This document shows, one piece after another, positions 9,511 through 22,400 of a stretch of DNA of 35,076 bases; the first letter of the stretch is position 1, and each line of letters begins with the position of its first letter. The stretch lies in contig BFEA01000861.1 of assembly GCA_003427395.1 (NCBI GenBank), forward strand, positions 286,292 through 321,367, written 5' to 3'. Below the pieces are notes generated by a model. The model searched no databases and was not told where the DNA came from. It worked only from the letters and a program-made list of their open reading frames with translations. The position numbers and the translations under genes were made by a program. The DNA comes from Chara braunii (lineage: Eukaryota > Streptophyta > Charophyceae > Charales > Characeae).

Positions 9511-12500
9511 CTTGCAACAGCAGATTCAACAGCAGCAGCATATTCAGGAACAGCTAAAGCAACAACGGCAGATGCAAGAACAGTTGCAACATCAACAGTT
9601 GCAGGAGCAACTTCAACAGCAGCAGCAGTTGCAGCAATTACAGCAGTTGCAGCAGTTGCAACAATTGCAGCAGCTGCAGCACTTGCAGCAGCTCCAGCAG
9701 CTCCAGCAGCTGCAGTTGCAGCAGGGTTTTGTCTCTGAGGGTGGACACAGAGAAGATTGGGGGGCTCGATTGGTGGGGACAGCTGACAGTACAAATGAAG
9801 AAATGCGAAGGCTGCTCATGACTGGTGACCAAACTGGCTATGGTGGCAGCGGAGCTCTGGATACGAACTTGTCCTATGAGACGTTGTCACAGCTTGGAGT
9901 GGGAGCTGAGCAGCAGGCTCGTTGGGCTATCTCTTCGGGGAATGTCACAGGCGGCTCTCCATCGGCAGCAGCAGGAGCTGGAGCAAATGCTCAGCAGCTG
10001 AGGCAGTTCATGGAGCTTGGTTTGCAACCCCCTGTAGAATGGGACATGGGAGGCAGGAATCATGCAGACAAGACAGGAGGAATTATCATGCCGGGAGGTG
10101 TAAACGATGCCTATGGTGGTAAGGGGATGGAACATCTGCAGTATGCTGGTGGTTCTTCTCTGATGCCGGCCTATCAAAGTGGGAGCACGGCATGGCAACC
10201 GGTGGATGGCGATGTGGAGCAAACAGTTCGGGCAGGCTGGTCAATGACTGAAGATGTGGTGCACAAAGCAGCCAGCGTGCAGGGATTTGGATATGGCAAT
10301 CAGATAGAGATGAAAGAAACAATGACACCTCCCACAGCCAGGAGCCCGGAGCATCAAGAGATTGGGGGCAGAGCGGTCTCGGAAAGAGAGGGGGGAAGTC
10401 CTGGTGTCGAAGTCGGCAATCTTGGGAGCGGAGCAAGAATTGACCAAGCTACAGAGCAGCCAGAAGTGGATTGGAGTCTGAATCCCAGGCCTCTTGTCGG
10501 ATGTAAGAATGAGGCTGGCATTTCTGGAAAGGTTATGGTGACAGAGGATGGCAGTTATAACTTGGACAACAGCAGCATGGGGAAGTTTGGCAGCGAACAT
10601 GGACAGCAGCGAGAAGGTGTGGGGGAGGGGGAAGGGAGTGGAGGGAGAGGTGACGGGTCACGAGAGCAGGGCTTGAGGGTGGTGAATCGGCAGTGGCGGC
10701 CAGCACCGTTAGTCAGGCATGATGAGTCGAAAGAACCCGAGTCTGAGAAAGACGATCAGAGCCAAGTGGGAGGGGAGCTGAATCCTGTTGTGGTGAGGGA
10801 GATGTTCATGCCCAACCATCGCTCAAATACTGTTGCGAATCCCAAGGATACTTTAGGGGGGCCAGTTGGTGGCAGCGGTGGTGTTGACAGGCTGGAGTCT
10901 CCTGCATCCTTTCAAGCCTTGAATCCCGGTACTGGGTCCCTGATGATGCAAGTGTCTGGAGCCGTGATGCGAGATAAAGTGGGAAAGGGTGGGATGCCCA
11001 TGTCAGGAATCCTTTCTCCGGGAGTGGGTCGTGGGAAACCGGTCTTCTTGTCCACTGTCAGATCTGGTTTTGACAGGGGTCTGCCATCTCCTCATCATGG
11101 GCGGGGCTCCGGTATGTTTGGGCGTGGGGGTACTGGCATGTTTTCCACCATAGGGACTGGGGCACGTGGTATGATGCCAGACTTGAGGTGGCAAAATCCA
11201 AGAGGAACATCCTGTCAACAGCTCCCTCTTCCCCAGCACTATATGTCTGCTGCAGCTCAGGTGCAATCTCAAATGCCAATTCCACTCCCTATGCAGATGG
11301 TACAGGGAAGAATATTAGGTGTATTGGCCGCCAGCAACATAGCAAGAGCAGGCGTGGGAGCACACGCTTTCATTGGAAGGCCGATAACACCAGTCCCACT
11401 GCCCATGCAACCTATCCGACCAGTTATACGGGCAGTGCCAACGCTTGCTGGAATTGGAATGCAAGGAAATCAAAGTGGGGTTATAATGAAAGGCACTGTG
11501 CAGCAGCAGCAACAGCTGCAGCAGCAACAACAACAGCCCCTGCAACAGACACAACAGCAGCAGCAGGCATCAAAGGTTTGGCGAGTGGTGAATGGCAGAG
11601 GAAGAGGGGGGGAGACAGTTTTTACAGGGGCAGAGGACAGGGGTGTTCTGTCAAAAGAGGGAGAATATGAGAAATGGGGAGGCAAAGTTAGTGCAGTTTC
11701 TAAGATGCGGATCGTGGGGGGTGAAATGTGGATGGAAGGTGCAAGCCTGGACAGTGGTGGAGGGGAAATCACTGCTGATGACACAGGTCGTGTGCTTGTC
11801 CGACTGGAAGTCAACGAGAAGGGTGACGGCGACCTGCCAAAAGTCAAGGTCAACCTTGTGGTTGCAAACAGCAACCACGGAAAGGAAGAAAGCCGAGTTA
11901 GCGACGACTGCGCAGGGTTTGGACCTGGGACCGGGTTTTGTGAGGAGTTGAAGGAAAGAGGATTCACTGCCTACACAGCTGCCAATATGAGTGCTGATGG
12001 CATGGGCAGCAATGAGGAGAATGATAGTGGAATGAAGGGAAGAGTGGAGGACTTTCCATGGGTGAAAGTGGCATTGATCGCAGTTGGCAATTTTTTGGAA
12101 ATTGACGGTGCCATTCCGTTCAATCCTGTTAGCTCAGACCTCCCAGTTCTGCCTGCTCGTCTGAATGATTTCCGAAGCCCTGTGTTCAACTATGGTGACG
12201 AAGAAGTGCAACCCAGCGGGCAAGTGGATGACAGAAGAGTGCAAGAGGCTTGGATGGGGGATTTGCAGTCAAAGGTGGGCAAGGGTCTGTGGAGGAACAA
12301 AGAAAGAAGTGTGGTCTCCTTGTCTGCAGATGGGAATGCATCAGGTGGCATGGCTGCAAGAGCTGGTAGCAATCTTTCATCAGCTGATTTGGAAACGTGG
12401 GGTGGAGCAATTGGCACAGAAACGGTTGTCGACGCTTCAGAGTTGTGTCCCAAGCCAAGTGTGGCTGACGGAAGTGGGCCATCGATCCAAATCTGGGTGG

Positions 12501-13411
12501 GAAAAGACCATCTGATTGGGCCTGGCAGTGATCTTCAACATGGTTCTGCTGGGCGTGACTATTCAATGGTCACTTCTACAAGTGTACTGGGAACTTCGCT
12601 GCCATGTGATGGGACAGAATATGCAATGGGAGCACGCCGGGCTCTTGTGAGATCTCAGGAGTCCCCAGTCTTTGTGAGAGTGATCCTCTCAGTTGAGAAC
12701 AGTCCCCGTGTGTGCGATGATGATGGGATGGTGGATGGCGTCAGCAAGACTCCTGCCAGGGATGTGAATTGTCATAACCAACCTCTGAATGGCCAGGGGA
12801 GCTCTGTGAACAAGGAGGTAGAATGTGCCAGGAGTGATGACCTCAAACATCCATTCGGACAGAATGATGAGAGACAGTCTCTGGGCTGTTCGACGATTGT
12901 GATGGACGTTGGCGAGGCTTCTCTTGATGGAGGCGAGAACGTAAATGCTAGCCAAAGTACGCAGCAAGCCAGTGCAAGTTGCATGACTGTGAAATCCAAC
13001 AAGTGGTTAGAGGAGGTGGAGGACCAAGATGTTCCAGAAACTCTCGATACTTGGGAGAGTTCGATTGATTCCGAAGGTGAGGACGATGGGAGTGAGATTT
13101 CACTCTTATCGCAAATGGAACCGAGGGATGGTGGCAGCTCGGGAGGTAGTGGGAAAAGTCTGGAGGGTAGGGGGTTAAGCCCTGGGATGGAGGGAGATTT
13201 CAATGTTGTGGTGGACACAAGAGCGAGTTTTGACGATAGACGGGGCAGGTTTGAAGTGCCTAGCGGTAATGAGCCGCTGTCCGGGTCATCATTGAGAGGA
13301 CCGTCATCTGTGAAGTTGGACGACAAAGTTGAGGCTGTTTTTGTTGCTGCTCTTGCAAACTTACAGCGCAAGCGGTCCGTTCCCTTTGACATCAACAGGA
13401 TTAATCACGAG
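7085..13411 (+). CDS. Exon 1: GW/WG- and Q-rich disordered region, ends inside LOTUS-like module 1
   Basis: An unbroken frame of about 2109 codons from the ATG at 7085. The frame also runs back to a TTG at 7064, but TTG is not an expected plant start. The product is rich in G, S, Q, E and M. Its many tryptophans are mostly isolated in G/S/D contexts, including EWG, IWG, VGW, AWG, GGW, SGW, KWG, DWG, AGW and TWG. Q-rich tracts fall at 9422-9726 and 11503-11568. RG-rich sequence lies at about 11020-11170. An acidic patch (13010-13110) precedes the folded C-terminal end [20 protein letters not shown]. The exon ends after GAG at 13411 at a GTGAGG donor. The frame's own stop near 13495 lies in the intron. 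Confidence 0.85.
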
Positions 13412-16400
13412 GTGAGGAGATGTCTGTGTTTCCTTCGTCCACAGCACATTTGTTCCGTCTATCTATTTCCCGCTTTGAAACAAATTTGCATCTGATCTCA
13501 TCTCTTTTCCTATTATCTGAGCCTGTTCCAAGACTTCCATTGGTGGTTCTGCCGCTGATTTTCCCCTTGTAGCATCTTATCCCTTGGGCTTTCATTTGTG
13601 CGGTGTCGTTCTTGGGAAACATGCATTATACTGTAGTCTAGTTGGGTGTCAAATTGTTTTCTGTTGTCTTTGTTTACTGTGGAGTTTTGGAGAACTGCTC
13701 CCATCAACACATGATTGGATTCCATAATAGTGCATATCCTTTTGATAAATTCACGGACTTTCTCCCTCTGTAGCTTGTGTTGTATTGTGGCTCTCAAGCA
13801 CATCCATAGCATTATGTTATCCGCTCCATGAACAACTGACGTGGCATGATGATGGCTCTGGATTGATCTTTGGGCGCTGATAGCCTGCTTTGGATGTTGG
13901 CTGCAGATGAAAAGGATCTTACCAGGCTTTCATGTGCGCAATACACAGTACCAGCGGTTCGTGGAGCTGAGCAGGGCAATGTCAGCAAAAGTGTGTGAGC
14001 CTTCTAACTTCACACCATTTCTTCTGTATTCTTACCCACCCTTATGCTCTTCTCCTTTATTTCCCCTCCCTCTTCTGTTTGTTTTGCCTGTCTTCCCCTT
14101 CCTCATCTCCTACCGTCTCCTCTCCCTCTTCTGTTCTTTTTTCTCCTTTCTCTCTCCTCCCNNNNNNNNNNNNNNNNNNNNNNNNNNNNNNNNNNNNNNN
14201 NNNNNNNNNNNNNNNNNNNNNNNNNNNNNNNNNNNNNNNNNNNNNNNNNNNNNNNNNNNNNNNNNNNNNNNNCCCCCCCCCCTCCCTTTTTTTTTTTCCC
14301 CTTCATAAAACAGGTCCTTAAGGCCCTGGCAAGTCCGAACAAAGTATTACATCATGAAACACACTCAACGCTTCCTTCCATCTGGCCGAAGGAGGCCTGA
14401 CCAGCATTGATTACTCCAGCATCGTGGAGGATTAACTGTCAGCTTGCCTTACTTCCACCTTTCCTCTCAGGTCCGCTGTATGAACCTGTCAGATAAATGA
14501 GAAAGAGCAAGAAAGGTAAAAGAAGCTATGGAAGATGACTCTCGAAATTTGACCTTCAATATCACGTGGCCTGTGATGGATCTTGTCCGTCTGCTGGCTG
14601 GGATCTCTGCCTTCTCCACCCTGCTTCTGAGTTTTGCCAGTCTTTCCACCATATGTGAGCGTCGTCTACCTCTGCTACTTTGCCTCCTGCAACCCACACC
14701 TTAGTGAATTTTGCCTTGATTCTACTCTGCTCCTCATCATTGGGCATAGAGTGTCTAGTATTATGCCACTTACAAAGAATCTGTGCCTGAATCAAGGTCC
14801 TTGTCTCCGCCCATACCTTCTCCCTCGGAGTTGAGATTCCCTCAATGGTTCTGCAGCACCTTCCCTTCCAGATGGCCCACAACGTTACCTTTCTGATCAT
14901 TCCGAACCACGTTTTCTCTATTCTGTCGCTTCTCTACAGCTTATCAGGCAGTGTACCATATCTTCTGGTTCATTTTCTGAGCATACCGCACATAAATGTG
15001 AACTGTTGGGGTCATTCTTACTTCTTCTGATATGCAGCCACTGGTTAACCGGTAGAGCCACGTATGAAAAAGAGCCACTGGAGGCTTCTGATTTTGACCG
15101 GACGGATTTACTTGAAATTTTTCCATGGTATTTGTGGGATCTGACTACCGGTAGCGTCCTGACGTATTAACTTCTGCCATCTGTTCTTGATCGTTGGGTC
15201 GGGATCCTTTGTTTTGAGGAGGAAGTTGTATCCCAGTTAGACTGTGTATTCCTGGATTCGTTTTGGGACTTCTGCTTCTGTCTGGTGTCCAAGCCCACTC
15301 TGCTGGATCAAATTCCAGGTCTTGAATTGCCGTATATTGGGAAAGAGGTAAATACAGCCAGGGTATTCGACCCTTGCTGTTTGTGGGAAAATTGATAGGC
15401 CCTTGAGGGGCTTAAATCCTGCACCCTCACTCCCCATTCACCTGATTTCCAGGTTGAGGCTTCGCTCAACAACACCTTCCAGCCTTCTGGGATGCAGTTA
15501 ATAATGGATTGTAGATTCTCGTCTCGTCGGTGAAATCCTTTGAGCTGGGAGGCGAGTTCCTGTTATGTCACCCAGTCCTTATTCTCCTCGTTCCAGCGAT
15601 GGCTCACTTTCCAAACTCCGTGTTTGATCCACGATAGCCATCTCCTTCCTCTAGGGTGAAGGGATAGCTGGTGATCACTTCCGTCTTTATCCGGGTCTAC
15701 CCACCTTTTTCGGCACGACTTCCCGCCATATCCGTAGCAATGCAGTCCAATATGGTGTGGGGGCCCTGGCTTTGTTTGGACCGCTTCCTCTTAGTTGATT
15801 TCTGCACCATGTACTTTGCCTCCTCTCCTTGGTCATTACTCAGAACAGACCGGAAATGTTTGCTGGTGAGGCGGTCGGTGCTAGGCCCTTTATGCTATCC
15901 AAGGCCTGTTTATTCCATGCCGTACCAGGTTTAGTCAGTAGTTTGACTATCCATTTAACTTGTAGGGCTTTGATTTCCCGTTTGGGGTCTATGATACCAA
16001 GACCTCCTCTGGCTAGTTTCCTTGTGATGTCAAGCCAGGCTATCTTTGGTGTACAGTTCTCTTTGTTGGGATCTCCTGACCACAAGTATGCTCTTGGTTT
16101 GCGTTTAAGCTCCTTGATTGTATGGTCTGGAACTGTCCAGATTGACGGTATATACCACATCATTGAAAAAATAGATGTGTTAATGGCTAGAGCTCGGCCC
16201 AGCAATGATGTGAATGTGCTACCCCATCTACCTAGTTTGTTAATTTGTTTGACGAGTATATTTTGGGCCATCTGAGGGGTGAAGCTGACTTTTGACAGCA
16301 GGATGCCTAGATACTGTGCAGGGGTCTCTGGTGTCTCCCATGTCATGTCTGCCTCGAGGCCTTGAAGCTGGGGAACCTCCTCCTCTGATAGCCACCAGCC

Positions 16401-19332
16401 GATTGTTTTCTTCCAATTAATCTCATTTCTGATGCAAGTCTGAATGCTTCCATTGCTCTTACTGATGCGCTGAATGACGAGTCTGAAGCTCTTATGAGGA
16501 CCGTGAGATCGTCTGCAAACATTGTTACTGTCGGGAACTGTAGGTGGTGGGATGTTCCTACATTGAACTCTGGTAGCCTGTGTATGGAGGGATCTTTGCG
16601 TAGGAATGAGGCTATTGCTTCCAGCACGAAGAGGAAGATTGGGGGGGGCTAGCGGGTTCCCTTGGCGAACTGACCGAGAGATTGGATAACAGTCGGAGAG
16701 CAAGCCATTGACTTGGATGCATCCTATGGCGTCATTGTACAGAATGCACACCCACTTTCTTAAAATTCGGGCCCACTCCCATCTCTTCCATGCTTGTGGT
16801 AGAGAAAGGCCCAGTTGACCTTTTCTCTGACTTTGTTGGCTGCTTCGTTGAGGGTCAGTACCTTGTCCAGGATGTATCTCCTAGGGATGAAGTCTGTTTG
16901 GTCTATATGAAAGCATTTGTCTGCCAAGTCTAGGATTCGAAAGGCAAGAGCTTTGGCTAGGATCTTATAAGGGTTAGAAGCAGGATGGGTCTACAGTTCC
17001 TGATATCTTCTTTCTCCGCTCTTTTGTACAACAAAGTGACCACGCTGCTACTCAGTAACTTTCTCAGTCCTCCCTGGAGCCAATTGTCGTTGTATAAGTT
17101 TTTAGCAGATCGACCCCTAATAGCGGCCAATTTTTTTCTCGGAATTCTTATGTCAGCCCATCGATTCTTGGTGACTTGTCATTGTTCATACTTTGGACAA
17201 CACATTGCAGTTCTTCCATGGTGATAGGCTTGTCGAGATTTTCTGCTTCTTCTTGAGATATTGTTTGTTCCAAGTATTGTAGCATCTTCGTCCCTGCCTC
17301 TCTGGTGCTGGGCGGAGTAGGCATAGGGGTCTTCATGTGATGGAGCTCTTCGTAGAATTTCTTTGCTATGTCCAGCATTCCTTCACTGTCTGCCACTATT
17401 TCAGTTGGATTTGAGAGGGTTTTCAGGCCTTCTATCGCATTGGCCTTTGAGTTTGCTTTGATTCTTGTGAAGGAGTGTTTTGACATTGACTCACTTTTAG
17501 CTCGTATTCGTTCATTCTGGCTCTTATTTGTAGTCCCTTTAGTTCTCACCATCTCCACATAGTGAGTTCTTCTCTGGCCTTTTCGAAAATATCTGTGTAA
17601 AGTGCAGAAGAGGGGTTATCAATCAGATTAGTCTCTGCAATCTTCAGGGCTGTCTCCAACGCTTACTTCCTCTGTTTCCTGTCGGTCACGAGTTTCCTTG
17701 AGATTCTAGCAACCGTTTGTGATAATGTCGAGTAGCTTTCCCAAAACCAAACCCACCTATCTTGTATGGGTAGGTAGACACCCCTCAAATTCTGCCAACA
17801 CTCCTAAACCTACTTGAAAGCTAGACCCCTTTTTGACATACTGTTCGAAGCTGATTATGAGTTCGATGGGTTTGTGGTCGAGACCTATGTAAGGGGAAGG
17901 ATCTCAACGCTTCTAGCTGTCCCCACTAGTGTCCCTGAGATCAAGAAGTAGTTAATGAAGAAGAAAGCAGTGTGGTTGGCATGTTTCTTTTTAACCAATG
18001 TGAAGGCTTTTGTCCCCCGATACAAAGTACGGTATGGTTAGACTAGATTGTAGTTCGTCAACTTTTGGATGGGCACCGCCTCATGTGTAAGCTGACCAGT
18101 CGAGGACCTGGATATACGATCTGTGATAGGGTCTATGGTTGCGTTCCAATCACCGACCAAAATGCAGGCCGACAGAGGGGGGATCAAATGGCCGATGTTT
18201 GTTATAAATGTCGAACTTTCTGAAGAGCCGTTCGGTGAATAGACATTGATTACTCTGAATTCTTCTTCCTTCCACCTTACATCCATAAGGCACCCTCTAT
18301 CCTCTACCGTGTCCGCCTCTTTGCCCATTATCGACCCTGCCGCGTATAGGTGGGATGATTTGCATACAAGGATGGCATTTCCTTTCGTGCTTGATGTATT
18401 ATCTGAGGACCATATTTTGTCCTTCATTTTTCCCAGTATCTGGGGATGCCCGAACCCCTGGATGTGCTTTTTGTTAGAATCAAGTTTCCTGGTGTTTGGG
18501 GCGAAGGGGAGGCGGGGGATTATTGGAAAAGTAAGGGTACTCTACCTTCAGACAAGGCATGTCTTTGTCAATCGAGCTGCATGAGGTGGTAGGGAATAAA
18601 GATGTGATTCCGTTTACTACTCAGATCTTGATTGTCTGAGACTTTTAACGCTAAAACCTAACAAGTAATCCAGGCAAAACTAATTCAGAAGAACTTGAGG
18701 CAGATATGTCTCTTTTCAATGGGCTGCCTGGTGTGGTAGGGGATAAAAAAGTGACTCTATTCACCGGTCAGATCTTGATTCGGTGAAGATTTGACACGTA
18801 AAACTGAAGTAGTACCACCTGGTATCTTCTGGTGTCCAAACCAAGGAGACTAGCTTCAGACAGGGGATCTCTCGTCAATCAGACTGTGTGAGGTGGTAGG
18901 TAATAAAAAATGGGATTTTATTCACTGCTCAGGGCTTTGATTCTATGAAGGTTTCAGCATTGAAAAAGTGAGAAGTAAAATTTGTGTCCTCCAGGACATT
19001 CGTCAAAATTGGACTGGTACAGGGAAGATTAGTCTGGCCCCTGCATGAGGATGACACGCATAAATTGAGAAAAGAGCCCAGGAAAAAAAGTAAAATTCGT
19101 TAGTGTTGCGGAGTATGGTGGACAAGTTTTTATCAATACCTACTTGAGCATACTCGGCTGAATTGGGCAGGTGAAGGCTCTATAGAAGCAGAATTTCAAG
19201 TCATACAAGGTTTAAATGAAACAAATCTGAAAGAGCTTTATTAACGAAACACTTATCTTCGTTAAACTGTTGTTAGTGTTCTTCTCATTTGGACTTATGA
19301 GTATTCATTCAGTGATAAGGCAGAGTCAAGTC

Positions 19333-19401
<69 letters not shown>

Positions 19402-22400
19402 GTGTGTGTGTGTGTGTGTGAACCCCCAGCCTTGCACTAGAGGGTGACATGTAGCCAACCAGTGATTCTCACCAGTGGTGCTGACGGGTTCATCTGTCGG
19501 CTGACCGACAGATGACCGGTCAGGGGCTGCTGGTGGCGTGACTCTGGTTTTGGTTTGTATTTTGATTGAACGTGCAGAAACCCTCAGCCAAAGTGTCGGT
19601 AGTATTGCAGTTTTACACAACATGCCGGTTTATTTGTACAGGGCATGAGTGTACGGATGAAGTATAGGAAACGAGCATATGGATGAAGTACAGAAAATGA
19701 GAGTATGGATGTCCAGTTTTGAATGTCCATAAATTGCAACCAAGGGAGTAGACCTTGTGAATACGATGAAGTATTTGTGACTGTCCAAAGGATGAGGTTC
19801 TGACTGTTCACTGTGGGATTTCATGCCATAATTGTGATCATGGCGGAGTGAGTCTTGGAGGTTGGAGACGAGGGGATGACATGTGAGTGACCAAATTGGT
19901 TTTCTGACTGCTGTCTTTCTGAGAGGTCACCTATGTGTGGAGTGCAACACATGATGACTTTTATGATCTGACCACATCTACAGCCGCATTTGGGTTCGAT
20001 TCTGAACTTCTTGCGACTTGAGTGAGGTCGTTTTAGGCAGTTCCTGCCAGAACCGTGCTGACTAATGAGAAGTATAGTGGTGATAACGTCCTTTTTCGTC
20101 CTGGTTAGAAGTACAAGTACTGTATCCAAAGTTTCCAAATATGATTGTGTATGCACAGACAGGAATCGCTTAGCATTCGATGTTGCTGAGGGGGTATGAG
20201 GAGTATCTGGACATCAGAACAATTGAATGATTGGGCACATATACAAATGGCTTAACATTTAATCTTTTTACCACTCCATCCAAACCTGTTTTGAGAAAGC
20301 AAAAGTTGCAATTCCCCGAGGCTGCCGTGAGGAAAAATAATTGTGGTACCCTTCCCCACAGAACCTCTACCGAGCCTGGGCACTGCAAATTTTGTCCTGG
20401 TGCTTGTATACGAGAACAATGAACAGTGCAGAGGGCCGTTGGAGTTGTGGTTTAAGCAACTTTGATTGACTTAGCCAGTGCCCCTCTGACTGGAGAGAGT
20501 TGTGCTTTGAGAAGGGGTTTTTGTTCCACTTTTATATACGTTCACGCCAGAGTGTATGAATGCATTTTCTTGCTGAGCTGGATTTGAGACTACGGATTTC
20601 CGACTTGCTTTTTATGGTTGTACCGGCCATGCCAAAAAGTGAGTCGCTTAGACTTCCACCAGGGTGGTGGGTTAATCGTCGCCAGGTTGTAGATGAATTT
20701 AACTGAGCAAAGGAAGGCCTGTGCATCCATGAAACGGCGGCGGAGGCGGTCAACCTCCGCACCTTGCTTTTGGACTGGTGGTTTAATTGCCTTTACCATG
20801 GAGTGCAATTGCTCTTCCGGCCTAAGGTCGAAGCTGCGGTTTGAAGAAAAGCTGTCTGTCCAATGAAGGAGGGGATGGTGTGGACTGCGAATATGTGGTC
20901 TGAATTAGTTGTTGTTATGCCCAGGCATTAGTTCCTTCTTATGATTTTGAGATCAGGTAGCTATCATGGGCCTGCTTCATTTTCGCTCTCGTTCTGCCTC
21001 CTCTCTTTTATTTTCTTGTGTGTGCATGCCAAGTAGTTTCTGGGTGCCAAAATGGGTAGCCATCAGCGTACCATGACTGATTTGCAAATTCTGAATGTGA
21101 ACGGTGATGGAGTGAATGGGTGTGGATGCAATTTGAGGTCAGAAGATGGATGCTGACGGGGCGAATGGAACTGGGTATTTGCAGGGACACTTCAAGATGA
21201 TCAAAGTGGGGAATCTGATGATGGCCACACATCACAAGGACACCTCTACATATGCTTTGGGACCGCATGGTACCATTGTCCCAGTGACCCCAGGATCATC
21301 GTCCTCAGCTGGAATGCACGGATTCTGTGGTTTGCCTCAGATGCCTATGCAGTCTGTCTCATCACCAATGAAGGCAAACAGTGATTTGAGGTCCTCTTCA
21401 GGCTTCATCAGAACTGTGTCTGCCACCTCCCATCGAAACCCTGTGCGGCATGTGGTACTCGGACCGCAAATGATGGGGTCCGGACAGCTAGCATCTCCTA
21501 GGCAGATGAGTTCTACATCTGTGCCTTCATCACCCATCCGTGATATGCGGGGGATGGCAAGTGGAGGGCCTGTTGGTGGATCAGTGTCTGTCCGAGGAAC
21601 AGGGGCAGGCGGTGGATATCAAGGAAGCCCTGTCTTCTCATCTCTACGGCAAAATACATGTGGCCCTGGGGGAGTGGCTTCATCACCCCAGTTGTTGGGA
21701 TCATCATTGACGCCTTTGGCAGTTCCTCGACCTGGAATTGGGGGGACATCGTCTGCCTCATCCACCCCACTTCCATCCCCTGTTCCAAAAAGCCCTGGAA
21801 CAAATGCCATGCCGGCCTCTGCTCAGGGCGATGCTGGTGGGCAGGTATGTCTGACCACATGGACGAGGATTGCTTGGAAATTGGTGGTTTGATGTTTGGC
21901 CTGCTGTGCAGGGGCCTTCCTACTGTGATGTGGCCTTCTTTTGGTCGTTACGAGTTGTGATGATCTGGGCTGTTCTTCATTTGTGTCCCATATCTTATGA
22001 GTCTGATGCAACAGGGTGCTCCTCACCTATTGCATAACTATAGCCATATTCGGATGGTTTCTTTTTAATTTTTGTTTGCAGATGCAGTTTTCCCTTGTTT
22101 TATTATGTTTATCTGATTGCATTTGGATTCGAACTTGGGTCTGTATTTCAACAGTTGATGAGTGTACCAATTGAGCTCAGCCCGCTGGTATATTCAGACA
22201 CTTTCTTTTGCTTTCATGCCAAAAAGGGGCACAACTGCTGTATTTCAACATTTTACCACTTACCTTGTCAACCCTAGCAGTAGGGCGAAATGCGGGCAGG
22301 GAATTGCGATGTTGATGTAGGTGTTGGCTTAGACTGCCAGGGTAAGTTCAAATGAATGTGGTGCATGCTGTATTTCAACATTCTACCGCTTACCTTGTCA

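Larger units (their letters stand above)
14298..18560 (-). mobile_element. Degenerate LINE (non-LTR retrotransposon)
   Basis: Read on the minus strand, LINE ORF2 parts occur in the expected order: AP-type endonuclease (18520-18038), reverse transcriptase (17558-15840) and a CCHC zf-RVT finger (about 14992-14936). Frames change between parts and in-frame stops occur, so the copy is dead. Its 3' end may be the T run at 14287-14297 (an A-tail on the minus strand). The 5' boundary is uncertain. It sits antisense within intron 2 of the GW/LOTUS gene. Confidence 0.85.
13991..21184 (+). other. Intron 2, expanded by insertions
   Basis: About 7.2 kb between a GTGTGT donor and a TTTGCAG acceptor. It contains an N gap, a minus-strand LINE remnant, three diverged repeat units, a U6-like retrocopy and a (GT)n run, each listed separately. 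The segment 19441-21184 holds no recognisable gene. Its open frames (for example minus-strand 19821-20156 and 20590-20808) match nothing I know. Confidence 0.65.

Noticed and set aside
9201-9794. 197-codon minus-strand frame rich in A and V
   Set aside because: It is the reverse strand of the CAG/CAA tract inside exon 1, open only because of the trinucleotide repeat.
13412-13498. Intronic extension of exon 1 to the stop near 13495
   Set aside because: The GTGAGG donor at 13412 and the in-frame join to 13907 give a better, more ordered product. Retention as an alternative end cannot be excluded.
18986-19082. U6-LINE chimera made by template switching
   Set aside because: In such chimeras U6 sits 5' of the LINE in the same orientation. 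Here U6 is on the plus strand and the LINE on the minus strand.
20590-20808. Minus-strand 72-codon frame with [20 protein letters not shown]
   Set aside because: It looks somewhat protein-like, but I recognise no family and see no continuation in neighbouring frames.
22105-22205. Functional tRNA gene
   Set aside because: A- and B-box-like segments exist, but no intact acceptor stem or proper anticodon arm. The second diverged copy at 3390-3490 points to a SINE.
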